Shown here: piece by piece, positions 43,748 to 50,933 of the stretch
Numbering within the stretch: position 1 is the stretch's first letter
How the letters are laid out: the number at the start of each line of letters is the position of its first letter
Source: Clostridia bacterium
GTDB taxonomy: Bacteria > Bacillota > Clostridia > Oscillospirales > CAG-272
NCBI GenBank assembly: GCA_017503105.1
Contig: JAFVTS010000006.1
Span: 1 to 64,000 of the forward strand
Direction of reading: 5' to 3'
Length of the DNA stretch: 64,000 nt
The notes under the pieces: generated by a model
The model's input: only the letters and a program-made list of their open reading frames with translations
Databases searched by the model: none
What the model was told of the DNA's origin: nothing
Made by a program: the position numbers and the translations under genes

Positions 43748-44467
43748 TTAATAAACGACAAATCCTCCGCTGACGTTCATTATTTCTCCCGTGACGAAGG
43801 CTGCCGCATCGGAAGCAAGGAAATACGCCGCCTCCGAAACGTCACGCACCGAGCCTATGCGCATAAGAGGTGTTTCGTCGGTAAGAGCCGCCCTGTCCGC
43901 GTCGGAAAGGTGTGAGTTCATCTCGGTGTCTATCACCCCCGGGGCGATGGCGTTTACCGTTATGCCAGAGGGTCCGAGCTCCTTGGCGAGCGCTTTGGTG
44001 AGACCTATAAGCCCCGCCTTTGCCGCGGAATAATGCACCTCGCACGACGCTCCCACGACACCCCACATAGACGTGATATTTATAATTCTGCCCTGCTTTT
44101 TCTTTATCATTTCACGAGAAACCTCACGCGCGTACAAAAACGCTCCCGTCAGATTGACGCCGACGGTCCGATTCCATTCCTCAAGCGAAATGTCGGTAAA
44201 TAGGGTGATCGACGACACTGCCGCGTTGTTGATAAGGCAGTCGATCTTTCCGAGTTTTGACAGCGCAAGCCCGACGGCAGCCTTGACGTCGCTCTCCGAC
44301 GATGAATCGGCTTTTATCGCCAACGCGCCCGTTTCGGAGGAAAGCTCCCCCGCTTCCTTTTCGCTTGATCTATAAGTAAAAGCGACCGCGTATCCGCGCT
44401 CGGTGAAAAGACGGACGATATCCGCACCGATACCGCGTGAGCCGCCGTTTATCAAAACAGTTTTCAA
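43748..44467 (-). CDS. SDR-family oxidoreductase (FabG-like)
   Basis: 239 residues, TTG start with GGAG ahead. Rossmann motif NGGSRGIGADIV, NNAA in LINNAAVSS, catalytic Ser in NITSM, and YxxxK in HYSAAKAG; C-terminal VSGGFV. Closest in pattern to 3-oxoacyl-ACP reductase FabG, but it stands alone and outside a fatty acid operon, so a different ketone substrate is possible. Confidence 0.88.
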   Translation of the reverse strand: MKTVLINGGSRGIGADIVRLFTERGYAVAFTYRSSEKEAGELSSETGALAIKADSSSESDVKAAVGLALSKLGKIDCLINNAAVSSITLFTDISLEEWNRTVGVNLTGAFLYAREVSREMIKKKQGRIINITSMWGVVGASCEVHYSAAKAGLIGLTKALAKELGPSGITVNAIAPGVIDTEMNSHLSDADRAALTDETPLMRIGSVRDVSEAAYFLASDAAAFVTGEIMNVSGGFVVY

Positions 44468-44505
44468 ATCCGAAGCTCCGTTTCATTTTAATTCTTATGT
44501 TTTTA

Positions 44506-44534
44506 AGTATACAATATTTTATTCACAATGTCAA
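44506..44534 (-). promoter_or_regulatory. Promoter of the SDR gene
   Basis: Minus-strand TTGACA (44534-44529), 17-base spacer, TATACT (44511-44506). Confidence 0.85.
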
Positions 44535-44561
44535 GTTTTTTAACCGTAAAAACGCGGATAC

Positions 44562-44590
44562 TTGACAGCGGAGCGAAAATAATATATAAT
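44562..44590 (+). promoter_or_regulatory. Consensus promoter giving a leaderless regulator mRNA
   Basis: TTGACA (44562-44567), 17-base spacer, TATAAT (44585-44590). The ATG at 44600 lies only 10 bases after the -10 box. Confidence 0.85.
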
Positions 44591-44599
44591 AGACAAGCT

Positions 44600-45271
44600 A
44601 TGCTACTGATAATTGACACAGAAACAAAACGCTCCGAATCGCTTGTCGCGGCATTCTCGTATATGGGCATCCTCGCCCAAGCGGTAAAGCCGCAAAACGC
44701 TTGCCGCGAGATCTGCGATATGCACAGAGCGATCCTCATAAACTTTGCGGATACGATGCCCGAGGCATCAGAGCTTTTGAAGCTTCTCAAAAAATACCGC
44801 ACCGATATACCTTACTTTGCCACGTCGGATAAAGAAGCGGAGGGCTTTACCGCGGTCTTCCCGAAAAGCTCCACCGTTTTCGGGATCGCGGAGCAGATAA
44901 TCGGCGTTTCGAAAAGGCTCGGCTATCCCGCCATCGGAGAATACGAGCACGGCGGAATAGATCTATCCGTTTTCGCTCCCGATACCTCTTATTTCTTCAC
45001 GGAAGTACCGCTCAGCGCCAAGGAGAGAATGATATTTCGTCTTCTCATACGCTCTTATCCCATTCCTATGAGCGCGGAGCAGATTTTGAAATACGCGTTT
45101 TTGCCGTCGAAGCGTCCTCTGCCCTCGTGTATAAGGACGCACGTTTCGTCGATAAACAAAGCGTTTTACGCCCGTTTTGCCATAAAGCCGATAATCTCCG
45201 TGCAAGGGGTCGGTTACGTTATCAAATGCCCTTGCGAGCTCTCTGGCATTCCCACTTTACGGAGCGAATAA
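44600..45271 (+). CDS. Winged-helix response-regulator-like transcription factor, probably leaderless
   Basis: 223 residues from the ATG at 44600. Residues 1-108 look like a divergent receiver: Asp6, a poorly aligned phospho-acceptor region AILINFADTMPE, and Lys89. Residues 137-210 form an OmpR-type winged helix ending SVQGVGYVIKC. No Shine-Dalgarno is present and the start codon is at or next to the predicted +1. No kinase is adjacent. It is followed by a strong hairpin and then sigK. Confidence 0.75.
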   Translation: MLLIIDTETKRSESLVAAFSYMGILAQAVKPQNACREICDMHRAILINFADTMPEASELLKLLKKYRTDIPYFATSDKEAEGFTAVFPKSSTVFGIAEQIIGVSKRLGYPAIGEYEHGGIDLSVFAPDTSYFFTEVPLSAKERMIFRLLIRSYPIPMSAEQILKYAFLPSKRPLPSCIRTHVSSINKAFYARFAIKPIISVQGVGYVIKCPCELSGIPTLRSE

Positions 45272-45280
45272 GCGACAAGC

Positions 45281-45359
45281 CCTCGAACATATAGTATTTT
45301 ACATAGGGAAAACGGTTTTTCCGTAAGTTCCCGAAAATACTTTCGTTCGAGGTTTTTTT
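45281..45359 (+). terminator. Long hairpin with U-tract abutting the sigK start codon
   Basis: Nested stems CCTCGAAC/GTTCGAGG, GTATTTT/AAAATAC, GGGAA/TTCCC and ACGG/CCGT form a 72-nt hairpin (45281-45352), followed by seven T at 45353-45359. The next three bases are the sigK ATG. It has the form of an intrinsic terminator for the upstream regulator gene, or an attenuator for sigK. Confidence 0.85.
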
Positions 45360-46061
45360 ATGTTAAACATCTCACAGCTTCTTCTGCGTTTCATCTCCCT
45401 GATACTGAGCGTGGATTCGACTCAGAATTTTCCCCCGCCCCTCAGCGCCGAGGAGGAACGGGAGGCTTTTTTGAAAATGAAGGCGGGAGACGGCAAAGCC
45501 AGGGATAAGATAATAGAGCACAATCTCAGGCTCGTTTCTCACATTATCAAAAAATACTACACCTCCTACCCAAGTCCCGACGAGCTGATATCCGTCGGAA
45601 GCCTTGGGCTCATCAAAGCCGTGGACTCCTTCAAATCGGACCACGGCACCCGCTTCGCGACCTACGGAGCAAGATGCGTTCAAAACGAAATACTTATGTA
45701 TTTCAGAAGTATGAAGAAAAATTCCTCCGAAATATACATCAACGACGTCATCGACATCGACAAGGACGGAAATCCCCTGACCTATCTTGATATCATCGGG
45801 ACGGACGAGGACATCACCGAGGAGATAGACTTGAAAATACATACCGACCGCGTGCTTCTGCTTGTAGAGGAGGTGCTCGATACGAGAGAGCGGGAGATCA
45901 TCGTCCTGCGCTACGGGCTTCGCGGCTATAAGCCGAGGACGCAAAGAGAGGTCGCCAAGTATCTCGGAATCTCGCGCTCTTACGTTTCCAGAATTGAAAA
46001 AAAGGCGCTTGAAAAAATGCGCGATTCCTTCGGCAGCTCGGTGCCCATCTTCTCAGACTGA
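45360..46061 (+). CDS. sigK: Sporulation sigma factor, SigK type, uninterrupted
   Basis: 233 residues. A hydrophobic pro-sequence (MLNISQLLLRFISLILS) is followed by FPPPLSAEEERE, as in pro-sigma-K. Region 2 has IEHNLRLVSHIIKKYY and FATYGARCVQNEILMYFR. Region 4 has TQREVAKYLGISRSYVSRIEKKALEKM. Directs late mother-cell transcription after pro-peptide cleavage. The gene is whole, with no skin element. No ribosome binding site precedes the ATG, which directly follows a terminator-like hairpin. CATATAGTA at 45288-45296 fits a sigma-K -10 box, but no matching -35 was found. SigE is the alternative. Confidence 0.85.
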   Translation: MLNISQLLLRFISLILSVDSTQNFPPPLSAEEEREAFLKMKAGDGKARDKIIEHNLRLVSHIIKKYYTSYPSPDELISVGSLGLIKAVDSFKSDHGTRFATYGARCVQNEILMYFRSMKKNSSEIYINDVIDIDKDGNPLTYLDIIGTDEDITEEIDLKIHTDRVLLLVEEVLDTREREIIVLRYGLRGYKPRTQREVAKYLGISRSYVSRIEKKALEKMRDSFGSSVPIFSD

Positions 46062-46164
46062 AAAATTTGGAAAAAGAATAAAAGGATACTTTTCTACAAA
46101 TAATAAAAACGGCTTATAGAAGCCGTGTAAGTTTAGGAAAACGAAAGAAAGGTATTTTAAATCC

Positions 46165-46380
46165 ATGAGCATAATCAACAAAATCGCGCTCGTGCTGATA
46201 ATTATCGGCGCGCTTAACTGGGGTGCAGTAGGTCTCTTCTCCTTTGATGCCGTAGCGTGGATCTTCGGTGCGGGAAGCATTCTCGCGAGAATCATTTACG
46301 TCACGATAGCTCTTGCGGGTCTTTGGTGCATCTCCCTGCTCTTTGACACTGACGAGGAACGAGTCCACTCGCACGCATAA
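46165..46380 (+). CDS. DUF378 small membrane protein
   Basis: 71 residues with two membrane helices and the DUF378 signature IGALNWGAVGLFSFDAVAWIFG. AGAAAGG lies ahead of the ATG. A perfect ACGGCTT/AAGCCGT hairpin lies upstream (46109-46126) after sigK. Function unknown. Confidence 0.87.
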   Translation: MSIINKIALVLIIIGALNWGAVGLFSFDAVAWIFGAGSILARIIYVTIALAGLWCISLLFDTDEERVHSHA

Positions 46381-46386
46381 AAGAGG

Positions 46387-46614
46387 GGCTTCCGTATTCA
46401 GGCATAAACGAATAAAAAACAGGAGGTACCGTGAAAAAAACACAGTACCTCTTTTGTATTAAATGTGTTTTTTAGGAAATCAAGGTTGAAAACCTGTGGT
46501 TTTCTCAAAATTTATTTAAGTTTTTTATTCTATCGCCGTTTCCTTCCTCTCGGTGTATCTATATACACCTTCGGGGCGGAGAACGCCGATTTCTGCTCCG
46601 AATCCGTTTGCCCC
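46387..46614 (+). repeat. 228-bp tandem duplication, copy 1
   Basis: A 228-bp unit repeated directly at 46615-46843 with few differences. It holds a terminator-like hairpin (GAGGTACCGTG/CACAGTACCTC with A7 loop, then TTTTGT), a GGTGTAT/ATACACC hairpin and a GGGGC/GCCCC stem. Several differences between copies fall in unpaired A+T-rich parts. The first hairpin can end DUF378 transcription. Confidence 0.9.
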
Positions 46615-46843
46615 GGCTTCCGCATTCAGGCATAAACGAATAAAAAACAGGAGGTACCGTGAAAAAAACACAGTACCTCTTTTGTATTAAATGTGTTTTT
46701 TAGGAAGTCAAGGTTGAAAACCTACGGTTTTCCTCTCTTTATGTTTAATTTTTTTATTCTATCGCCGTTTCCTTCCTCTCGGTGTATACATATACACCTT
46801 CGGGGCGGAGAACGCCGATTTCTGCTCCGAATCCGTTTGCCCC
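46615..46843 (+). repeat. 228-bp tandem duplication, copy 2, with a partial third unit
   Basis: Second copy of the unit. The sequence 46844-46870 (TGCTTTCGCATTCGTGCAT and on) matches the first 25-30 bases of the unit again, so about 2.1 units are present. No convincing gene lies in 46381-46920. Confidence 0.9.
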
Positions 46844-46873
46844 GTGCTTTCGCATTCGTGCATAAACAAAAAG

Positions 46874-46911
46874 AAAACCGACTCGGAAGCAAAGCTCCGA
46901 GTCGGTTTTTA
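46874..46911. terminator. Terminator of the purine permease gene
   Basis: AAAACCGACTCGGA and TCCGAGTCGGTTTT form a 14-bp perfect stem with T-runs on both strands. Confidence 0.88.
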
Positions 46912-46920
46912 TTACGGATA

Positions 46921-48342
46921 TTACATCGTAATAAGGAAGAAACGAAGGGTGAAGAGTATGCCGATCACAGCAACTACGATATCCTTCTTCTTGAATTTAC
47001 CCGTGCAAAGTGCGATGAGAGTGTACGCGATAGCGCCGACTGCGATACCGTTGGATATGGAATACGTAAGCGGCATCATTATGAGGGCGAGGAATGCGGG
47101 CACTGCAGCGGTGATATCGCTCATATCGACCTTAGCGAAGTTCTTAAGCATAAGAACGCCGACGAAGATAAGAGCGGGAGCGGTAGCGCACGCGGGAACT
47201 ATTGCAGCAACGGGAGAGAGGAAGAGACATACAGCGAAGCAAAGCGCCGTTACGAGAGAGGTAAGTCCCGTTCTTCCGCCTGCGGCAACGCCCGAAGCAG
47301 ACTCAACGAAGGTCGTGCAGGTAGAGGTTCCGAGAAGCGCACCCGAAACGGTTGCGACAGAGTCGGAAGCCATAGACTTGTCGATGTCGATGGGGTCGCC
47401 GTTCTCATCAAGCATATCAGCCTGAGATGCGGTGCCGTAAAGAGTTCCGATAGTATCGAACATATCGACGAGGCAGAAGGTGATAGTAAGAACTATCGCG
47501 TTTATAATAGCGGTAGCTCCGCCGACGAAGATGGTATAACCTTCAAACGCGCCGAGGAAGCCGTGCTCTCCGAAGTCCTTGAAGGTCTGACCTATCATAC
47601 CAAGATCGAAGTTGGGAAGCTGCCAGGTGGAAAGGTAGTAAAGAACGGTAACACCTGCAATAGTGATTATAACCGAGCCCTTTACCTTCTTCTTTTCAAG
47701 AATGGCAATAGCGAAAAGACCGAGAAGAGCAAGAACGACGGGAGCGATAGCGCACCAAGCGTCGAAGAATTCCTTGCCCGTTATAGCACCGTGGAAATCG
47801 AAGAGCTGAACGAAGGTATAGGGGTTTGCCTGAATTATACCTACGTTTTTGAAGCCGATGAACGCGATGAAAAGACCGATACCCGCGGGAATTGCCTTTT
47901 TAAGGCAATCGGGCAAAGCCTTTGCGATGTACTGTCTTGCTCCTGTTACGGAGAGAATAAGGAATACTATACCGGAAAGAAGGATAATGAAAAGACCTTC
48001 CTTATATCCTTTTATAAAATCTCCGGCAGGGCCGAACTGGGGTACGATAAAGGAAACGAAGAAGAATGAGTTAAGACCCATTCCGCAAGCCTGCGCAAAC
48101 GGAAGCTTTGCGTAGAAGGCGTAAAGCAACGTTCCTATCACCGCTGCAAGAATAGAAGCGATATAAACCGCGTTCCATATAGTACCGAACTCGCCGCCGA
48201 AGTTGAAGCCGACGACCTGGTTGGGGTTCGTTACAACGATATAAGACATTGCAAAGAACGTAGTAAGTCCGGCTATAATCTCGGTCTTAATATTAGAGCC
48301 GCGCTCACTGATCTTGAAAAACTTGTCCAAGCTGTTTTTCAT
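46921..48342 (-). CDS. NCS2-family purine permease (guanine/hypoxanthine type)
   Basis: 473 residues with about thirteen membrane segments. The N-terminus ERGSNIKTEIIAGLTTFFAMSYIVVTNP and GTSTCTTFVESASGVAAGGRTGLTS are signatures of the AzgA/PbuG branch of NCS2 permeases. Proton-coupled uptake of hypoxanthine, guanine or adenine. I looked for a purine riboswitch in the leader and found none. GGAG precedes the ATG. Monocistronic. Confidence 0.92.
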   Translation of the reverse strand: MKNSLDKFFKISERGSNIKTEIIAGLTTFFAMSYIVVTNPNQVVGFNFGGEFGTIWNAVYIASILAAVIGTLLYAFYAKLPFAQACGMGLNSFFFVSFIVPQFGPAGDFIKGYKEGLFIILLSGIVFLILSVTGARQYIAKALPDCLKKAIPAGIGLFIAFIGFKNVGIIQANPYTFVQLFDFHGAITGKEFFDAWCAIAPVVLALLGLFAIAILEKKKVKGSVIITIAGVTVLYYLSTWQLPNFDLGMIGQTFKDFGEHGFLGAFEGYTIFVGGATAIINAIVLTITFCLVDMFDTIGTLYGTASQADMLDENGDPIDIDKSMASDSVATVSGALLGTSTCTTFVESASGVAAGGRTGLTSLVTALCFAVCLFLSPVAAIVPACATAPALIFVGVLMLKNFAKVDMSDITAAVPAFLALIMMPLTYSISNGIAVGAIAYTLIALCTGKFKKKDIVVAVIGILFTLRFFLITM

Positions 48343-48380
48343 TGGTGAAATCTCCTTTCAAAATTTTATAGGACAAATTC

Positions 48381-48410
48381 ATTATACAACATTTTATTAA
48401 CATTTGTCAA
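48381..48410 (-). promoter_or_regulatory. Promoter of the purine permease gene
   Basis: Minus-strand TTGACA (48410-48405), 18-base spacer, TATAAT (48386-48381). Leader only about 35 bases. Confidence 0.85.
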
Positions 48411-48462
48411 CACGTTTTGAAACATTTTCGACATTTTTTAGCATAAATTACGCACGGGCTTT

Positions 48463-48491
48463 TTGTCAATAAAGTAAAATATACATATTAT
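48463..48491 (+). promoter_or_regulatory. Candidate mazF promoter
   Basis: TTGTCA (48463-48468), 17-base spacer, TATTAT (48486-48491). It would give a leader of about 160 bases. Confidence 0.55.
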
Positions 48492-48515
48492 GAAAACAGA
48501 AGAACTTTTTGCATC

Positions 48516-48639
48516 CCGTGTTTAAAACACGGTAAATGAGGCAAAATAAGAACGTAACGAGCGGCGGGGCGCGGACGTCAAAGCCCTGCCCGCCTTCGGA
48601 AAAAGAAAGACGCCCTGCCGCGGCAAAGCTTCGGCAAGG
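48516..48639 (+). other. Structured G+C-rich leader ahead of mazF
   Basis: The leader holds a perfect CCGTGTTT/AAACACGG hairpin (48516-48532) and a CC-TGCCG/CGGCA-AGG hairpin (48614-48639) about ten bases before the AGG ribosome binding site. No antitoxin-like ORF is seen in 48343-48658. Confidence 0.5.
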
Positions 48640-48658
48640 AGCGAAAGGTCAGGAAAAT

Positions 48659-49015
48659 ATGAACATAAAACGCGGAGATATTTATTATGCGGATCTCAGC
48701 CCCGTCGTCGGCAGCGAGCAAGGCGGTCTGAGGCCCGTGCTTATAGTACAGAACGACGTAGGAAACCGATACAGTCCCACCGTTATAGCGGCGGCTATTA
48801 CGTCGAGAATGGGAAAAAACAAGCTTCCGACACACATTGACATCTCGGGAACCGAGGCGGGACTTGCCAAGGACAGCGTAATACTTCTTGAGCAGATAAG
48901 AACGCTCGATAAAAAGCGCTTAAAGGAAAAAATGGGTCATCTCGACGAATCGACGATGACGTACGTCAACAGCGCGATACAGGTAAGCTTCGGACTCTCC
49001 GAGGAAAGAGGATAA
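48659..49015 (+). CDS. MazF/EndoA-type mRNA interferase without adjacent antitoxin
   Basis: 118 residues from the ATG at 48659. It shows the PemK/MazF pattern: [45 protein letters not shown], and [16 protein letters not shown], as in Bacillus EndoA. Ribosome-independent endoribonuclease toxin. The longer frame to 48536 is low-complexity leader and is rejected. In Bacillus the antitoxin gene lies directly upstream. Here the upstream gene is a permease on the other strand, so the antitoxin is elsewhere or missing. Confidence 0.92.
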   Translation: MNIKRGDIYYADLSPVVGSEQGGLRPVLIVQNDVGNRYSPTVIAAAITSRMGKNKLPTHIDISGTEAGLAKDSVILLEQIRTLDKKRLKEKMGHLDESTMTYVNSAIQVSFGLSEERG

Positions 49016-49076
49016 AACGCCCCTCCCCCCTGCCTCCCCCCTTGGCACGGCGTGAGCCCTGCGCTTGAAATTGAAT

Positions 49077-49117
49077 ACGGGCACAAAAACCTATCGTCGG
49101 CAGGGTATCCCGTATGA
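49077..49117 (+). terminator. Possible mazF terminator
   Basis: ATACGGG and CCCGTAT pair across a 26-base loop and are followed by GAATATTTTTT. The loop is long, so this is tentative. Confidence 0.4.
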
Positions 49118-49182
49118 ATATTTTTTACCGTTACCGCATAACATCAAACAGCTACTATTAAATTAAAAGGAACGGTAAGAAT

Positions 49183-50118
49183 ATGAACGTCTATATGCCC
49201 GAGGGCTTACTTTACGGTACTGAGAGAAACAAGGAGCTGACCGCCTCTCGCCGAGGACTTGAAAAAGCGGCGGCGGAGGGCTTGATACTTGAAGGAAGAG
49301 TCAGCCTTTGCGACCACAAAATGGGACTTCACATAGAGCTTGCTCGGGGAATAACGGGGGTGATACCGAAGGAGGAGGTCCTCTTCTCGCCGACCGACGA
49401 GCCCGTTAAGGATATAGCCGTGCTGACGCGTGTCGGAAAGACGGTGGCGTTCAAGATCACGGGGGTAAAAAGAGATGACGGCGGCGAGTGCGTGCTTCTT
49501 TTATCCCGTCGCGAGGCACAAAAGGAATGCTACGAGAATTTTATTAAAAATCTCACTCCAGGGGATATAATCCGAAGCAGAATAACTCATCTTGAGAATT
49601 TCGGAGCATTTCTCGACATTGGCTGCGGAATGATAGCGCTCCTTTCGATAGACACCATTTCGGTTTCCCGCATATCCCACCCGTCGGCAAGGCTCAGCGT
49701 CGGCGACGTTATCTTCACGGTCGTGAAAAACATCGACGCAGGCGGCAGAATATTCGTTTCCGAGCGTGAGCTTCTCGGAAGCTGGGAGGAAAACGCAGCC
49801 CTCTTCTCCGAGGGGCAGACCGTGCGCGGGATCGTAAGGAGCGTCGAGAATTACGGCATTTTCGTTGAGCTGAAGCCGAATCTTGCAGGTCTTGCTGAAT
49901 ACAGGGACGACGTTCTTCCCGGGCAATGCGCCGCAGTCTACATAAAATCCATAATCCCCGAAAAAATGAAGATAAAGCTGATAATAATAGACGCCCACGA
50001 CGCGGAATACGAGCGCGAGCCGCTTGAATATTTCATAAACACCGACGCCGTTCGCCACATAGACGCGTGGACGTATTCCCCGCCCTCTTGCAAAAGAGTT
50101 ATAGAAAGCGTATTCTGA
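49183..50118 (+). CDS. S1 RNA-binding domain protein (ribosomal S1-like)
   Basis: 311 residues with three S1 (OB-fold) domains at about 35-110, 125-198 and 208-272. Typical S1 strands are seen in SRITHLENFGAFLDIGCGMIALL and GIVRSVENYGIFVELKPNLAGL. Short three-domain S1 homologues of Clostridia differ from true ribosomal protein S1. Probable role in translation or RNA handling. Monocistronic with terminator. Confidence 0.82.
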   Translation: MNVYMPEGLLYGTERNKELTASRRGLEKAAAEGLILEGRVSLCDHKMGLHIELARGITGVIPKEEVLFSPTDEPVKDIAVLTRVGKTVAFKITGVKRDDGGECVLLLSRREAQKECYENFIKNLTPGDIIRSRITHLENFGAFLDIGCGMIALLSIDTISVSRISHPSARLSVGDVIFTVVKNIDAGGRIFVSERELLGSWEENAALFSEGQTVRGIVRSVENYGIFVELKPNLAGLAEYRDDVLPGQCAAVYIKSIIPEKMKIKLIIIDAHDAEYEREPLEYFINTDAVRHIDAWTYSPPSCKRVIESVF

Positions 50119-50130
50119 ATAACGGTGCTG

Positions 50131-50165
50131 CGAGCCTCTCCCGAAACGGTGAGGCTCGTTTTTTT
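50131..50165 (+). terminator. Terminator of the S1-domain gene
   Basis: CGAGCCTC and GAGGCTCG with a 12-base loop, then seven T. Confidence 0.88.
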
Positions 50166-50177
50166 CCTTGAAATCCA

Positions 50178-50206
50178 TTGACTTTATTAGTTTTAAATGA
50201 TAAAAT
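50178..50206 (+). promoter_or_regulatory. ung promoter
   Basis: TTGACT (50178-50183), 17-base spacer, TAAAAT (50201-50206), the same boxes as the gltX promoter. It covers the more upstream ATG at 50197, which is therefore not the start. Confidence 0.8.
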
Positions 50207-50241
50207 ATAATATATTACTTACTAAAGGAGTGAGGCTTCCC

Positions 50242-50919
50242 GTGGTACATATAGGAAACGATTGGGATCGGTTGTTGGAAAAGGAATTTTCGAGCGAATA
50301 TTATCTGAAGTTACGAGAGTTTTTGAAGAAGGAATATTTCTCCTGCACTGTATATCCTCCGATGAAGGATCTGTTCAACGCGCTGCGCTACACGTCGCAC
50401 GAAGGAACGAAGGTCGTGATCCTCGGGCAGGACCCTTATCACGGCCCGGGACAAGCGCACGGGCTGTGCTTCTCGGTAAAAGAAGGCGTTGCGCACCCGC
50501 CGTCGCTGAAGAATATATTCAAGGAGCTTGAGCGCGAGTACGGCATTCCCGCCCCCGCCTCGGGCGAGCTCGTCGGATGGGCGAAGCAAGGCGTGCTCCT
50601 CTTGAACGCGACGCTCTCGGTAAGATGCGGACAGCCCTTATCGCACAAGGGACAGGGCTGGGAGATTCTGACGGACGCTATAATCAAAAAAGTGAACGAA
50701 AAGAGCGAGCCCGTCGTCTTTATGCTCTGGGGCGCCAGCGCAAGAGCGAAAAAGATCCTTGTTACTAACCCTGCCCATCTCGTTCTTGAGTGCGCGCACC
50801 CGAGCCCTCTTTCGGCTCACGCGGGATTCTTCGGCTGCGGGCATTTTAAAAAGGCTAACGAATTTCTCGCGTCCGTCGGCTCAGAGCCGATAGATTGGTC
50901 AAAAATCAACGATATTTAA
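50242..50919 (+). CDS. ung: Uracil-DNA glycosylase, family 1
   Basis: 225 residues from GTG 50242, six bases after GTGAGG. Catalytic water-activating motif GQDPYHGPGQAHGL, uracil-binding and DNA-intercalation motif HPSPLSAHAGFFGCGHF. Removes uracil from DNA. A GTG at 50230 is a less likely alternative. The end overlaps a possible upstream reading of the GH32 gene, but not its chosen start. Confidence 0.95.
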   Translation: MVHIGNDWDRLLEKEFSSEYYLKLREFLKKEYFSCTVYPPMKDLFNALRYTSHEGTKVVILGQDPYHGPGQAHGLCFSVKEGVAHPPSLKNIFKELEREYGIPAPASGELVGWAKQGVLLLNATLSVRCGQPLSHKGQGWEILTDAIIKKVNEKSEPVVFMLWGASARAKKILVTNPAHLVLECAHPSPLSAHAGFFGCGHFKKANEFLASVGSEPIDWSKINDI

Positions 50920-50933
50920 GGGGTGGCACTGCT

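Noticed and set aside
45360..46061. Skin-type element interrupting sigK
   Set aside because: The sigma factor reading frame is continuous from pro-sequence through region 4.
46432..46476. 14-codon GTG mini-ORF (KKTQYLFCIKCVF) with GGAGG, repeated in both 228-bp copies
   Set aside because: It coincides with a terminator-like hairpin, so the GGAGG and codons are explained by the stem. Worth noting but not supported as a gene.
46387..46870. CRISPR array
   Set aside because: Only about two long (228-bp) abutting units, no short repeats with unique spacers, and no cas genes.
48343..48420. Purine riboswitch upstream of the purine permease
   Set aside because: The leader is only about 35 bases long and lacks the conserved aptamer core.
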